From contig NZ_AP031498.1 of assembly GCF_042854845.1 (NCBI RefSeq), positions 930,001 through 994,000 of the forward strand: a DNA stretch of 64,000 bases, given 5' to 3'. Each line of letters begins with the position of its first letter. The stretch's first letter is position 1. The notes beneath the pieces are model-generated. The model was not told the origin of the DNA and did not search any database. It saw only the letters and a list, made by a program, of their open reading frames with translations. The DNA comes from Maricurvus nonylphenolicus (GTDB lineage: Bacteria > Pseudomonadota > Gammaproteobacteria > Pseudomonadales > Cellvibrionaceae). Of the stretch, positions 42,861 to 51,458 are shown piece by piece. The translations under genes and the position numbers were made by a program.

Positions 42861-43400
42861 TTATTCGCGAATAATGCGGGTGAACTTTGAGCCTTCCAGG
42901 CTGAGGTCGTACATCAAACCTTTGTTGGAAAAGATAAAACCTATCACCGGTTGCTTAAGGGTGTTGCTGTCCAAATCCTTGCCGGCACCAAACTCGGCGA
43001 TAGCGACACTGCCATCGACACCAACTTTCCAGCCCTCGCTATTGCGAAACTGTTGTAACGTTTGGGTATCCATAAACAAAATAATCTGCGATTTCATTTG
43101 GGCTCCCAACTGAAAGCCAATGGATGCGCCCGCTGTGGAATAGTAGGCCACAGGTTTGCCGCCAATTTGCAGTGCGCCTTCACCGTATTCACCACCGATA
43201 CCAACGCCTGCTTTAATGACTTGCGGGAAGATCAAAACCCCTTTGGCTTTTCTCGCCAAGGCCTTTCCTTCCGGGACGTGTTGATAGAATTCGTTAAGCG
43301 TAGCGTCAATACGCGCATCGATTTCGACTTTCGAGGCAGCAAGACTGATGTTACTCAGGCAGGCCAGTAACAGGGCTGTGAGAAGATATTGCACACGCAT
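42861..43400 (-). CDS. SYLF/YSC84-type lipid-binding domain protein
   Basis: 179-residue protein with a Sec signal (residues 1-21, ending near LAASK). The body is a single SYLF domain, as in bacterial Ysc84-like proteins: ARKAKGVLIFPQVIKAGVGIGGEYGEG (landmark KGVLIFPQVIKAGVGIGGEYG in part), ASIGFQLGAQ, QIILFMD and FGAGKDLD blocks in the usual order. Members bind phospholipid, phosphoinositide-like in eukaryotes. It is followed upstream by the response-regulator gene with a 36-bp gap and could be its downstream cistron. Periplasmic or outer-membrane location is expected. Confidence 0.88.
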   Translation of the reverse strand: MRVQYLLTALLLACLSNISLAASKVEIDARIDATLNEFYQHVPEGKALARKAKGVLIFPQVIKAGVGIGGEYGEGALQIGGKPVAYYSTAGASIGFQLGAQMKSQIILFMDTQTLQQFRNSEGWKVGVDGSVAIAEFGAGKDLDSNTLKQPVIGFIFSNKGLMYDLSLEGSKFTRIIRE

Positions 43401-43436
43401 AGTAAGAAAACCTCTAACACTGTAAAACGGACGCTA

Positions 43437-44717
43437 TTACAGCAAAAAGCGATTAACCTTGGCGACTAACTGTTTCTCATCCAGGGGTTTTTCCAAACAG
43501 TCATTCGCACCTACCTGTTTGCCCAGGCTTACCTGTTCGCTGCGATCCATGCTGGAAATAAAAATCACCGGAATGCTTGCGGTTCGATTCTCGGCCCGCA
43601 GCTGACGACAGATATCCGGGCCGTCCATTTCCGGCATACGAATATCCATTAAAATTAAATCCGGTTGTAATTCTTTGGCCAGTTCCAGGCAATCGTGGCC
43701 GCAGTCGGTGGTGACAATATTGCAGTGGTCCTGAAGCTGATCGCTGATCAGTGCCAAGGTATCGGCATCGTCATCGGCAATCAATACGGTCTTGTGGGGT
43801 GAGAATTCTTCCAGGGTTAAGCGGTCACGACCATCGGATTTTGACTGGTAGAGCATCTGGTCGGCGTGGTTGATCAGGTCTTCCAGGGTTCGGCCTGTGG
43901 TGAAGTGACTGGTTGAACAACCGATACTCACAGTGACAAGGTTACTGGTTTTCGAGGCCGCATGGCGCACACCCAGGCGTGCAATGTTTTGGCGAATGGT
44001 TTCTCCAACACGGCGGGCACCGGCCAGATCCGTCTCTGGCAGTAGTAAAATAAATTCTTCCCCGCCATAGCGGGCCAGTAAATCGTAAGGGCGCTTGACG
44101 CTTTCCTGCAGGGCTTTGGCAACCTGAGTTATGCAGCTATCACCGGCGGGGTGGCCGTAGTGGTCGTTGTAGAGCTTAAAGTGGTCGATGTCGAGCATCA
44201 TCAGGGCCATAGGAGTTTGACCACGTGAGGCCTGTGACCATTGTTGCCTGGCTTGCTCCAGAAAGGTTCTGCGGTTGTAACAACCGGTTAAACTGTCGCG
44301 TTGGCTGAGTTTTTCCAGTTCCTCATTGAGCTTTTGCATCTGGTCGCGCATTTCGCTGATGCGACCCAGGGCGCTGATTTTAGCCTTGAGAATGACCGGG
44401 CTTACCGGTTTGATCAGATAGTCGTCCCCACCGGCTTCTATACCTTCGGCGAAGCTTTCTTCTTCGCTTTTGCCGGTGACAAAAATAATGGGAATCCAGT
44501 GATCGCCTAACCACTCGCGCATTAACCGGGTGGTTTCAAAGCCGTTTAGCCCCGGCATTTCAACATCCATGATAATCATGTCAAAGGCAGTGTTTTCCAA
44601 CATCTGCAGGCCTTCTTCGCCGCTCTTGGCGAAAACAGGTGTGTGGCCTGCATTGGTGATATAACCCCCCATCGCGTGACGAAGGGTCGCACTGTCCTCT
44701 ACAACCAAGATTTTCAT
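43437..44717 (-). CDS. REC-GGDEF-REC response regulator, diguanylate cyclase
   Basis: 426-residue regulator with a cyclase domain between two receiver domains. REC1 spans 1-120 with phosphoacceptor D51 and K103; GGDEF spans about 135-300 with active-site GGEEF at 218-222; REC2 spans 308-426 with D358 and K410. The RPYD at 209-212, five residues before GGEEF, is an intact RxxD inhibitory site, so feedback by cyclic di-GMP is expected. Dimerisation through the receivers would activate synthesis. No cognate histidine kinase is adjacent. The receiver flanking on both sides allows two phosphorylation inputs. It probably shares an operon with the SYLF gene. Confidence 0.93.
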   Translation of the reverse strand: MKILVVEDSATLRHAMGGYITNAGHTPVFAKSGEEGLQMLENTAFDMIIMDVEMPGLNGFETTRLMREWLGDHWIPIIFVTGKSEEESFAEGIEAGGDDYLIKPVSPVILKAKISALGRISEMRDQMQKLNEELEKLSQRDSLTGCYNRRTFLEQARQQWSQASRGQTPMALMMLDIDHFKLYNDHYGHPAGDSCITQVAKALQESVKRPYDLLARYGGEEFILLLPETDLAGARRVGETIRQNIARLGVRHAASKTSNLVTVSIGCSTSHFTTGRTLEDLINHADQMLYQSKSDGRDRLTLEEFSPHKTVLIADDDADTLALISDQLQDHCNIVTTDCGHDCLELAKELQPDLILMDIRMPEMDGPDICRQLRAENRTASIPVIFISSMDRSEQVSLGKQVGANDCLEKPLDEKQLVAKVNRFLL

Positions 44718-44825
44718 AGATGTGTTGCCAGTCCCTGTATGGTAGTCCTGTAACGGCCTTAAAAAGAGAAACTGTAAGGGATTACTGTTACGCTTTTCTG
44801 TGCCACATGGCTTTATTGTAGACCC

Positions 44826-45875
44826 TTAGTGCTGATTGGACTGTGTCGAACCACCAGGGTTCAATAAACCGCCAATGGCGGCAATCAACGTTTGTGAGCG
44901 TTCACCTGCTCGGAAGCAAGCGAGAATATGATTGCGCAGTTCGGGTAAAAATAACACATCGGCCAGCACACGATTAAAGGTGGCCTGTGGATGTTGTGCC
45001 AATCGTTCCAAAAACGGCATACACAATAGCGGGTCTTGCAGATCCTGATGGCAGCGAGTGGCGATAGCGGCCAGCACTTCGATGTCTGTGGTTTGCTCAT
45101 CCAGCAGCAGGCTTTGCAGGCAGCGCTGACGTAATTCTTTGGCCTGACTGGCAGATATGGCACGTACCAGGGCGGCAATCACAGATCCCTGTGGCGCCTG
45201 CTGCTCGCGCTCACGGCTGATGCGCTCGGTAATCGCCTTGCTCAGTGCACCGGAGAGTTTGTGATTCTCCAGGCACTGGCACAGGGCCAATAGAGGTTCT
45301 TGCGGCAAATTGGGCATGGCGTTAATCAGCTCACTCTGGTGCTGTTGCCAGTGTTGGGCGACATCGGCCAGCCCCTGTACGGCAACACCCTGCCATTGAC
45401 TTAAGTCGCTGCTGAGATAGTCACAGGCGATCGGGTAGTGATCGCTGGGCTGCAGTTGCATCACCTGTTTAGCGGTGGCGTGCATACTCGCCTGGCGCTC
45501 AGGAGTGGGGGTGAAGGTATAGGGGTTACCGTCCAGAATCCCCTGCATTTTTTCACCATCCTGGATAGCCTGCAGATTGTGGCCTACGGTGACCAGTAGC
45601 TGTTTGAGGAATTCATTGCGTGCTGCCGGTACCAGTTTGGCCTGCTCATCGAGGGGGAATTTCAGAAACCACAGCAGCGGCATATCCGGGGCTTGTGGAT
45701 CCCAAAACAGTAATCCCAGCCAGGCGTGATGCAGGTAGGGGTGAGGGTAGGCGATATCGCCATCCTCAAACTGCTGCATGGTTTTGCTGGGGATTTCCTG
45801 AATACGGCGGCCGCAGTCAAAATAGCGGGCAACTACGCCCATCTTGTCGAGAAATTCAGCGATCGTGGCCGTCAT
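44826..45875 (-). CDS. DUF3549 family protein
   Basis: 349-residue gammaproteobacterial protein. Its N-terminal 90 residues (FLDKMGVVARYFDCGRRIQ and HHAWLGLLFWDPQ) match DUF3549 as I recall it. The remainder is a helical repeat-like region of short amphipathic helices, reminiscent of HEAT-type structures. No signal peptide, membrane helix or catalytic motif is seen. It is a single gene, divergent from the PLP enzyme gene at 46044 across 168 bp. No role is known to me. Confidence 0.75.
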   Translation of the reverse strand: MTATIAEFLDKMGVVARYFDCGRRIQEIPSKTMQQFEDGDIAYPHPYLHHAWLGLLFWDPQAPDMPLLWFLKFPLDEQAKLVPAARNEFLKQLLVTVGHNLQAIQDGEKMQGILDGNPYTFTPTPERQASMHATAKQVMQLQPSDHYPIACDYLSSDLSQWQGVAVQGLADVAQHWQQHQSELINAMPNLPQEPLLALCQCLENHKLSGALSKAITERISREREQQAPQGSVIAALVRAISASQAKELRQRCLQSLLLDEQTTDIEVLAAIATRCHQDLQDPLLCMPFLERLAQHPQATFNRVLADVLFLPELRNHILACFRAGERSQTLIAAIGGLLNPGGSTQSNQH

Positions 45876-46043
45876 TAAGTACCTCGGGTGTGCAGAGCAA
45901 TAAAGAGAATCAAAGGAGCGCTATTGTACACAGCCCGGCTATGGCAAGACTACTCACGCTATTTCGGCTAAGGTGCCCTATAATGTACATAAAAAATAAC
46001 ACTGCAACGTCCGTATTCCTATAGAGCGGTAAGGTAGCAACTT

Positions 46044-47237
46044 TTGAGTTTAAGTCTTCAGGATCTCACCCAATCTCCCAATAAGCTGGCCAATGCCTAT
46101 CGCAGTTCTGCGGTCGCCCAGCGGATTCAGTTAACGGGCCATACTCACCAGGCCCTACCTGATGTAGCGCAGCAGGCGTACCAGGAACACTGGGAATGCT
46201 TGAGTAAATACGGAGAAGAACGTTGGGAGAAAGTCTTCGATAAGGCATACACCCTGCGCGAAGGCTTTGCCGCAATGATCGATGATGAGGCGGAAAATAT
46301 CGCCTTGGCTTCCAGTATTCACGACCTGTTTGTCCGCTTTTTGTCGATCCTGCCCCTTGCCGAGCGTCCGCGTATTATTACCACGGACTCAGAGCCCCCG
46401 TCGATTCGCCGTCAACTGGGCCGTATTGCTGAAGAGGGGGTAGAGATAGTCACTGTTGCCTCTGAGCCCGCCAGTGATCTGGTCGAGCGTATAGCCGGCA
46501 AGATTAACGACAAGACTGCGGCGGTGTGTCTGTCGTCGGTTAGCTATGAATCCGGTCACCAGACTCTCGAGCTCGATACCCTGTTACCGGTTTGCCAGAA
46601 GTTCGGGGCAGAACTGTTTGTTGATGCTTACCAGAGTGTCAATGTGCTGCCTTTCTCCCTGGAAGATTACAATTTGCACCAGGCCTTTGTGGTGGGCGGT
46701 GGTGCCAAATACTGCCAGATGGGCAGCGGTACCTGCTTTATGCATGTACCGCCGGGGCGCGATTTTCGGCCCAAGGTAACCGGCTGGTTTGGTTGTTTTG
46801 ATCCTATTTACGATAACCCGGCCGCCACACCCATCGCCTACGCCGATGATGCCTCCCGCTTTAACGGATCAACCGTTGATGCCTTGCCTTATTTCCGCGG
46901 CTGCAAAGTGCTGGAACATTTTCAGCAGTGGCAGCTGACACCGGACTTTTTATTTGAAATAAACCACCATCAGCTCAACCTGTTGGCCCGCGAGTTTCTG
47001 GCCCTGGATTTACCCAAGGAAATGATTCACCTGCCGGTGGATGTGGAATATATGGGAGGCTTTCTGGCATTGAAGAGCCCGCATGCCCGATCCCTGTCGG
47101 AGAAGATGCGTGATCGCGGGGTGCATACCGACTACCGCGGCCACTGGTTGCGCCTGGGGCCTGCACCTTATCTGTGTGATGAGCAGTTGGAAGATTCCAT
47201 GCTGGCACTCACCGAAGCCCTTGATGAAGTTAAGTAA
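46044..47237 (+). CDS. class V aminotransferase fold enzyme, kynureninase-like
   Basis: 397-residue PLP enzyme of fold type I. FVDAYQSVNVLPF holds D194, which would contact the PLP nitrogen, and VGGGAKYCQMGSGTCFMHV holds the Schiff-base lysine K222; this YCQxGxG surround is typical of kynureninases and related beta-lyases. The start is a TTG 9 nt after AAGG; no ATG lies upstream, and the next in-frame ATG would lose 77 residues. No other tryptophan-catabolic gene is present, so cleavage of kynurenine is possible but not proven. It is divergent from the DUF3549 gene and convergent with ychJ. Confidence 0.8.
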   Translation: MSLSLQDLTQSPNKLANAYRSSAVAQRIQLTGHTHQALPDVAQQAYQEHWECLSKYGEERWEKVFDKAYTLREGFAAMIDDEAENIALASSIHDLFVRFLSILPLAERPRIITTDSEPPSIRRQLGRIAEEGVEIVTVASEPASDLVERIAGKINDKTAAVCLSSVSYESGHQTLELDTLLPVCQKFGAELFVDAYQSVNVLPFSLEDYNLHQAFVVGGGAKYCQMGSGTCFMHVPPGRDFRPKVTGWFGCFDPIYDNPAATPIAYADDASRFNGSTVDALPYFRGCKVLEHFQQWQLTPDFLFEINHHQLNLLAREFLALDLPKEMIHLPVDVEYMGGFLALKSPHARSLSEKMRDRGVHTDYRGHWLRLGPAPYLCDEQLEDSMLALTEALDEVK

Positions 47238-47273
47238 GACTTAAATAAGCCATCGGCCAAACGTTGTAGCAAT

Positions 47274-47762
47274 CTAGGCCCCGCAGCAGCGCTTGTACTT
47301 TTTACCGCTGCCACAGGGGCAGGGACTGTTGCGACCTGGCACCTGACCCTTGGGCTCTTCTCCTTCCACAAAGTACCAGCGGCCCTGATCGCGGCGAAAC
47401 TGTGACAGTTCGCGGTGAATATGCGGGCTGCCATCGGCCGTGCGATAACTGACGGCAAATTCTACGCTAGCGTTATCACCCTTGGGGGTATGACTGACCA
47501 CGGTCAGCCCAAGCCATTGCGAGTTTACCGCCCAATCTTCAACTGCGGCACGATCAATATGTTGACGCTGCTCGGTCGCCCAGGTGTTCATTAAGTAATC
47601 AATGGCGCAGGGTTCCTGGCTGGCAACAACATGGGCACTGTAGCGCGATCGCATCAGTAGCTCGGCGGTTGCCGCCGGTTGCTGATTGGTGATCAGGGGT
47701 TCACAGCATTGGCCGTATTGGCGCTGGCTACCGCAGGGGCATTGGCTTGCAGAGGTGATCAT
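47274..47762 (-). CDS. ychJ: YchJ family SEC-C motif protein
   Basis: 162-residue UPF0225/YchJ protein with a SEC-C zinc-binding motif at each end: CPCGSQRQYGQCCEP at residues 7-21 and SPCPCGSGKKYKRCC at the C-terminus. The middle is the NTF2-like YchJ domain (ATAELLMRSRYSAHV and WLGLTVV blocks). The function of the family is not settled; zinc binding is expected. It is convergent with the kynureninase-like gene and divergent from the acyltransferase gene at 47858. Confidence 0.93.
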   Translation of the reverse strand: MITSASQCPCGSQRQYGQCCEPLITNQQPAATAELLMRSRYSAHVVASQEPCAIDYLMNTWATEQRQHIDRAAVEDWAVNSQWLGLTVVSHTPKGDNASVEFAVSYRTADGSPHIHRELSQFRRDQGRWYFVEGEEPKGQVPGRNSPCPCGSGKKYKRCCGA

Positions 47763-47857
47763 CAGTGGTAATTCACAGTCATTTTAGGTATGTTGAGCGG
47801 CTTATTTTAGGTGTAGGGCCTAGGGCCAGATTTTAGCTAAAACGCAGTACATATAAT

Positions 47858-49030
47858 ATGAGTAAGTTTGACGATATTCGCCCATACAACGACAGCGAAG
47901 TGCGTCCTGTTCTGGATCGGATCCTGACCAACCCGGAGTTGATTCAGGCTGTTTCCAGTTTGAGATTCCCGCGCCTTGGTAAACTGCTGCCATGGTTGAT
48001 CAACCCCATTGTCAGCCGCGTGTTGAAAAGCCAATTGGCTGGGGTGAACAGCGTTTACGATCTGCAAATGATCGTCGCTAAATATATGCGCAAGATGATT
48101 ACCCAGCGGGTATCGGAACTGACCGTATCGGGTATCGATAAGTTGGAGCCTGGTAAATCCTACGTGTTTGTCAGTAATCACCGCGATATCGCCATGGACC
48201 CAGCCTTCGTTAATCTGGTGCTCAATGACAATGGTTTGGACACAGTGCGTATCGCCATCGGTGATAACCTGCTGACCAAAGATTACGTTTCCGATCTGAT
48301 GCGCTTAAACAAAAGCTTTATTGTGAATCGCTCTGCTACGGCACCGCGTGAAAAGCTCAAGGCGGCAAAACATTTGTCGGCGTTTATTCACCACTCCGTC
48401 AATGAAGAAAGCAGCAACATCTGGATTGCCCAGCGCGAGGGGCGCGCCAAAGACGGTTTGGATAAAACCAACACTGCGATTGTATCGATGTTGGCGCTAA
48501 ACCGACCTAAGCCACAGCCTTTTGCCGAGTATGTGCGTGAGCTCAATATTGTGCCAGTCTCTATTTCCTACGAGTGGGATCCCTGTGATGCCGCCAAAGC
48601 CCAAGAACTGTATGCGCATCAAGAGCACGGTGAGTACGAAAAAGACGAACACGAGGATATTGCCAGTATTGCTGCCGGTATTGCCGGCGAGAAAGGCCAT
48701 GTCCACGTGGCATTCGGTGATGTGTTGAAGGCTGACTTTGAAAACGCCGATCAAGTTGCAGCAGAAATTGATCGTCAGGTGTGGGATAACTATGTGCTGC
48801 ACCCCAGTAACCATTTAGCCTACAAAAAACTGCACGCAAAAAAATCCACCTATCCGGTTTCTCAAAAGGGTGAGGATTTTGTCGCTGCTGATTATGCAGT
48901 GGAAGAAAAGCTGTTCGAAGAGCGTCTGGCACATATTCCTCCGGCGCAACGTGATATTTTCTTGGCCGCTTACGCCAACCCTATTGTCAGTAAAGAGTTG
49001 GCTGAGCAAGACGCGCAAGTAGAGCAATAG
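47858..49030 (+). CDS. PlsC-like glycerol acyltransferase family protein
   Basis: 390-residue acyltransferase. The catalytic HX4D box is NHRDIAMD (near residue 106), and REGRAKDG supplies the downstream glycerophosphate-binding-type block. It is longer than simple PlsC (about 240 residues), with an extra C-terminal region of about 100 residues. Related proteins are annotated as 1-acyl-sn-glycerol-3-phosphate acyltransferase; the substrate may be another acyl acceptor. It has no clear membrane helix at the start. The glycine-rich secreted protein gene starts 39 bp downstream and may be cotranscribed. Confidence 0.82.
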   Translation: MSKFDDIRPYNDSEVRPVLDRILTNPELIQAVSSLRFPRLGKLLPWLINPIVSRVLKSQLAGVNSVYDLQMIVAKYMRKMITQRVSELTVSGIDKLEPGKSYVFVSNHRDIAMDPAFVNLVLNDNGLDTVRIAIGDNLLTKDYVSDLMRLNKSFIVNRSATAPREKLKAAKHLSAFIHHSVNEESSNIWIAQREGRAKDGLDKTNTAIVSMLALNRPKPQPFAEYVRELNIVPVSISYEWDPCDAAKAQELYAHQEHGEYEKDEHEDIASIAAGIAGEKGHVHVAFGDVLKADFENADQVAAEIDRQVWDNYVLHPSNHLAYKKLHAKKSTYPVSQKGEDFVAADYAVEEKLFEERLAHIPPAQRDIFLAAYANPIVSKELAEQDAQVEQ

Positions 49031-49069
49031 ACAGAAAAGAACAATAAATACTAACAAGGACTTAACACT

Positions 49070-49837
49070 ATGCGATTATCAAAATGGATGGCCTCCCTGT
49101 GTTTGGTAGCGGCGACCTCTTCGTTGCAGGCACAGCCTCTGACGCTGGCCAGTGGTGAACTGCTGCGCCTACCCAGTTCAGCCAGTGAGCAACAATCGTT
49201 AAGTGTTGTATTAGCCAGTGGCAGCACCTTACTGGTACCGAGACATGTCAGTGAGCTGCATTTGCAGCAGCTAACCATGGAGAGCGGCGCACGTTTAACC
49301 ATTGCCCCTCGCTCCGAAACATTTAATTTGGTGATTGATCAAGCCAGCTTTGCCGATGGCAGTATTATCAGTGGTCGCGGGGCCAAGGGCCGAGTGGGGA
49401 CTGATGGTGGTCGTGGTCTGGATCTAACTCTGACCATTAAAGAGCTGAATATAGAAAATCTCGTCATCGATATCAGTGGCGGCCAAGGTGGCAGCGGCTG
49501 GAACGGTGTACCTGGCGAAGACGGCAATCAGGCCGGTTGTTTTGGCTGGAGCAATTCCAGTGAAGGCACCAGTGGTGGTTCAGGCCATCAGGGCGCCCGT
49601 GGTGGTGATGGCGGTAACCTGACGTTGCGTCTAAGTGACTCCCGTGCGTTGGAAGTGATCGACGTGATTCAGTCCGGCGGCGCTGGCGGTGACGGTGGCC
49701 AGGGTGGCTTGGCCGGTAAAGGCGGTGTAGAAAAGTCCTGTTGGCTCTACTCCCGAGACGGCGCTACCAGCGGACAGTCGGGTCTGCAGGGATCAGCCGG
49801 TGCATCAGGCCAGCAAGGTGTGTTGCGGGTTAACTGA
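49070..49837 (+). CDS. secreted glycine-rich, collagen-like protein
   Basis: 255-residue protein with a Sec signal (MRLSKWMASLCLVAATSSLQAQ, cut near residue 22). Residues 25-115 are beta-rich, with regular short strands (LLVPRHVSEL, RLTIAPRSETFNL) like a parallel beta-helix. From about residue 130 on, glycine-rich GxxG and GGxGG segments dominate, including GGQGGSGWNG, GGAGGDGGQGG and a GxxGxxG tail. One pair of cysteines brackets the Gly-rich part. No family is named with certainty; an extracellular matrix or surface role is plausible. A strong bidirectional terminator follows. Confidence 0.8.
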   Translation: MRLSKWMASLCLVAATSSLQAQPLTLASGELLRLPSSASEQQSLSVVLASGSTLLVPRHVSELHLQQLTMESGARLTIAPRSETFNLVIDQASFADGSIISGRGAKGRVGTDGGRGLDLTLTIKELNIENLVIDISGGQGGSGWNGVPGEDGNQAGCFGWSNSSEGTSGGSGHQGARGGDGGNLTLRLSDSRALEVIDVIQSGGAGGDGGQGGLAGKGGVEKSCWLYSRDGATSGQSGLQGSAGASGQQGVLRVN

Positions 49838-49860
49838 TCGGCGATATGTGAATTAAAAAA

Positions 49861-49890
49861 ACGGGAGCTTTGGCTCCCGTTTTTTTTAAT
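49861..49890. terminator. bidirectional rho-independent terminator
   Basis: ACGGGAGC-TTT-GGCTCCCGT stem flanked by a run of A on the left and eight T residues on the right, so it can stop transcription from both the glycine-rich protein gene (+) and nhaA (-). Confidence 0.88.
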
Positions 49891-49926
49891 TGCAGAATTG
49901 CACGAAAGGAGGAGACTGTTTAGGGA

Positions 49927-51339
49927 TTACGTCATCTCCACTTCATTTTCCTGCGGCTCCGCCGTCGCATCATGCGGTGCAAAATACAAACACAGGAAGC
50001 CGCCGATACCGGCGACCAGTGAACCAATCACAATACCGGCTTTGGCCATTAATAGATCTTCGGCGTTGGTGGCAAAACCCAGTTCGGCAATAAAGATCGA
50101 CATGGTAAAACCAATACCGCCGAGCAGTGATACGCCGATAATATGCTGGAAGCTACAGCCTTCCGGTAATTTACCCAGGCCCATCTTCCAGCCAATCCAG
50201 GTCGCGCCGGAAATACCTATCAGCTTACCGCCCACCAGGCCGAAAATAACGCCTAAGGTGATGGGGTGAGTTAAGGCATCACCCTGGAGTACTTCGAATG
50301 GCAGCCCGGCATTGGCCAGGGCAAATATCGGAATCACAATATAGGTAACCGGCAAGTGCAGCGCGTGTTCAATCACCTGCAGGGGCGCTTGTACCAGGCG
50401 CACACCACTTTCCAGTGATTGCACATAGGAGCGCAAACGGTCGTTGCGGACAATATCTTCACCGGGACGATAGGCGCCGTCGAACATACGGGTCAGGCGT
50501 TTGATCTGGGCACTAAAGGCTTCCGGGTCGTACTTGGGTTTGGCCGGAATGGTAAACGCCAGAATCACACCGGCGAGGGTGGCGTGAATGCCACTCTTTA
50601 ACAGGAACAACCACAGGAAGGCGCCCACCAGCAGGTAGGGCAGGCTGCGGCGAATACCGCCGAGGTTTAATACCATCAGTAGAGCCGTGGTCATACCGGC
50701 ATAAATCAGAGCATTAAGATCCAGGTCCTGGGTGTAGAACAGGGCAATCACCGCGATGGCCCCAAGGTCATCCACAATGGCCAGGGCGACCAAAAACATC
50801 ACCAGGCTTTTCGGTACCTTGGCGCCCAGCAGGGCAATGGTGCCAATGGCAAAAGCGATATCCGTGGCCATGGGTATGCCCCAGCCATCCGCCATATGGC
50901 CAGAGGGGTTGAGCATCAGGTAAAAGCTCGCCGGTACGACCATGCCGCCAATAGCGGCCATGATGGGCAGCAGTGCTTTTTTGACATCCGACAGCTCACC
51001 CACCTGGATCTCGCGTTTTAATTCCAGGCCTACGTGCAGGAAGAACCAGGCCATAACAAAGTCGTTGATCCAGTGGTGCAGGGACAGGCTTAGCTGCCAT
51101 TCACCAAAGCTGAGGGTGAAGTAGGTTTTAAGAAACTTGCCATAGGCGACGGAGTAGTCGGAGTTGGCGATAAACATCGCCACCACCGCACAGGTGAACA
51201 GCAAAATACCACTGGTAGTCTGACGGTGGATAAAGATCTCGATCGGAGTCAGGACTTGGTCAAAGGCCTTTTCCCAGGGCGCATTGTAGACATGTCCCTT
51301 GCGAGATAATTTATTCAGAGGAATTTTGAGCATATTCAT
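49927..51339 (-). CDS. nhaA: Na+/H+ antiporter NhaA
   Basis: 470-residue inner-membrane antiporter exchanging sodium for protons. The paired aspartates of the ion site are in ALAIVDDLGAIAVIALFYT (landmark VDDLGAIAVIALF), and the family block ATDIAFAIGTIALLG precedes them. About twelve membrane helices with the usual beta-strand insert; a roughly 30-residue N-terminal and extra C-terminal tail make it longer than the E. coli protein (388). A sodium-extruding antiporter fits a marine habitat. It is alone in its transcription unit and ends at the bidirectional terminator. Confidence 0.95.
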   Translation of the reverse strand: MNMLKIPLNKLSRKGHVYNAPWEKAFDQVLTPIEIFIHRQTTSGILLFTCAVVAMFIANSDYSVAYGKFLKTYFTLSFGEWQLSLSLHHWINDFVMAWFFLHVGLELKREIQVGELSDVKKALLPIMAAIGGMVVPASFYLMLNPSGHMADGWGIPMATDIAFAIGTIALLGAKVPKSLVMFLVALAIVDDLGAIAVIALFYTQDLDLNALIYAGMTTALLMVLNLGGIRRSLPYLLVGAFLWLFLLKSGIHATLAGVILAFTIPAKPKYDPEAFSAQIKRLTRMFDGAYRPGEDIVRNDRLRSYVQSLESGVRLVQAPLQVIEHALHLPVTYIVIPIFALANAGLPFEVLQGDALTHPITLGVIFGLVGGKLIGISGATWIGWKMGLGKLPEGCSFQHIIGVSLLGGIGFTMSIFIAELGFATNAEDLLMAKAGIVIGSLVAGIGGFLCLYFAPHDATAEPQENEVEMT

Positions 51340-51458
51340 CCTTAATTACAGCGTGTCTCAGCTTTAGCAGTATATACCAGGCAAATTGCTTGCCTAGATG
51401 ACTTTGGTTGTATTCTAGGCGTGCTGTATTCAAGAATTGTTAAGTTCGATATCGAGAT

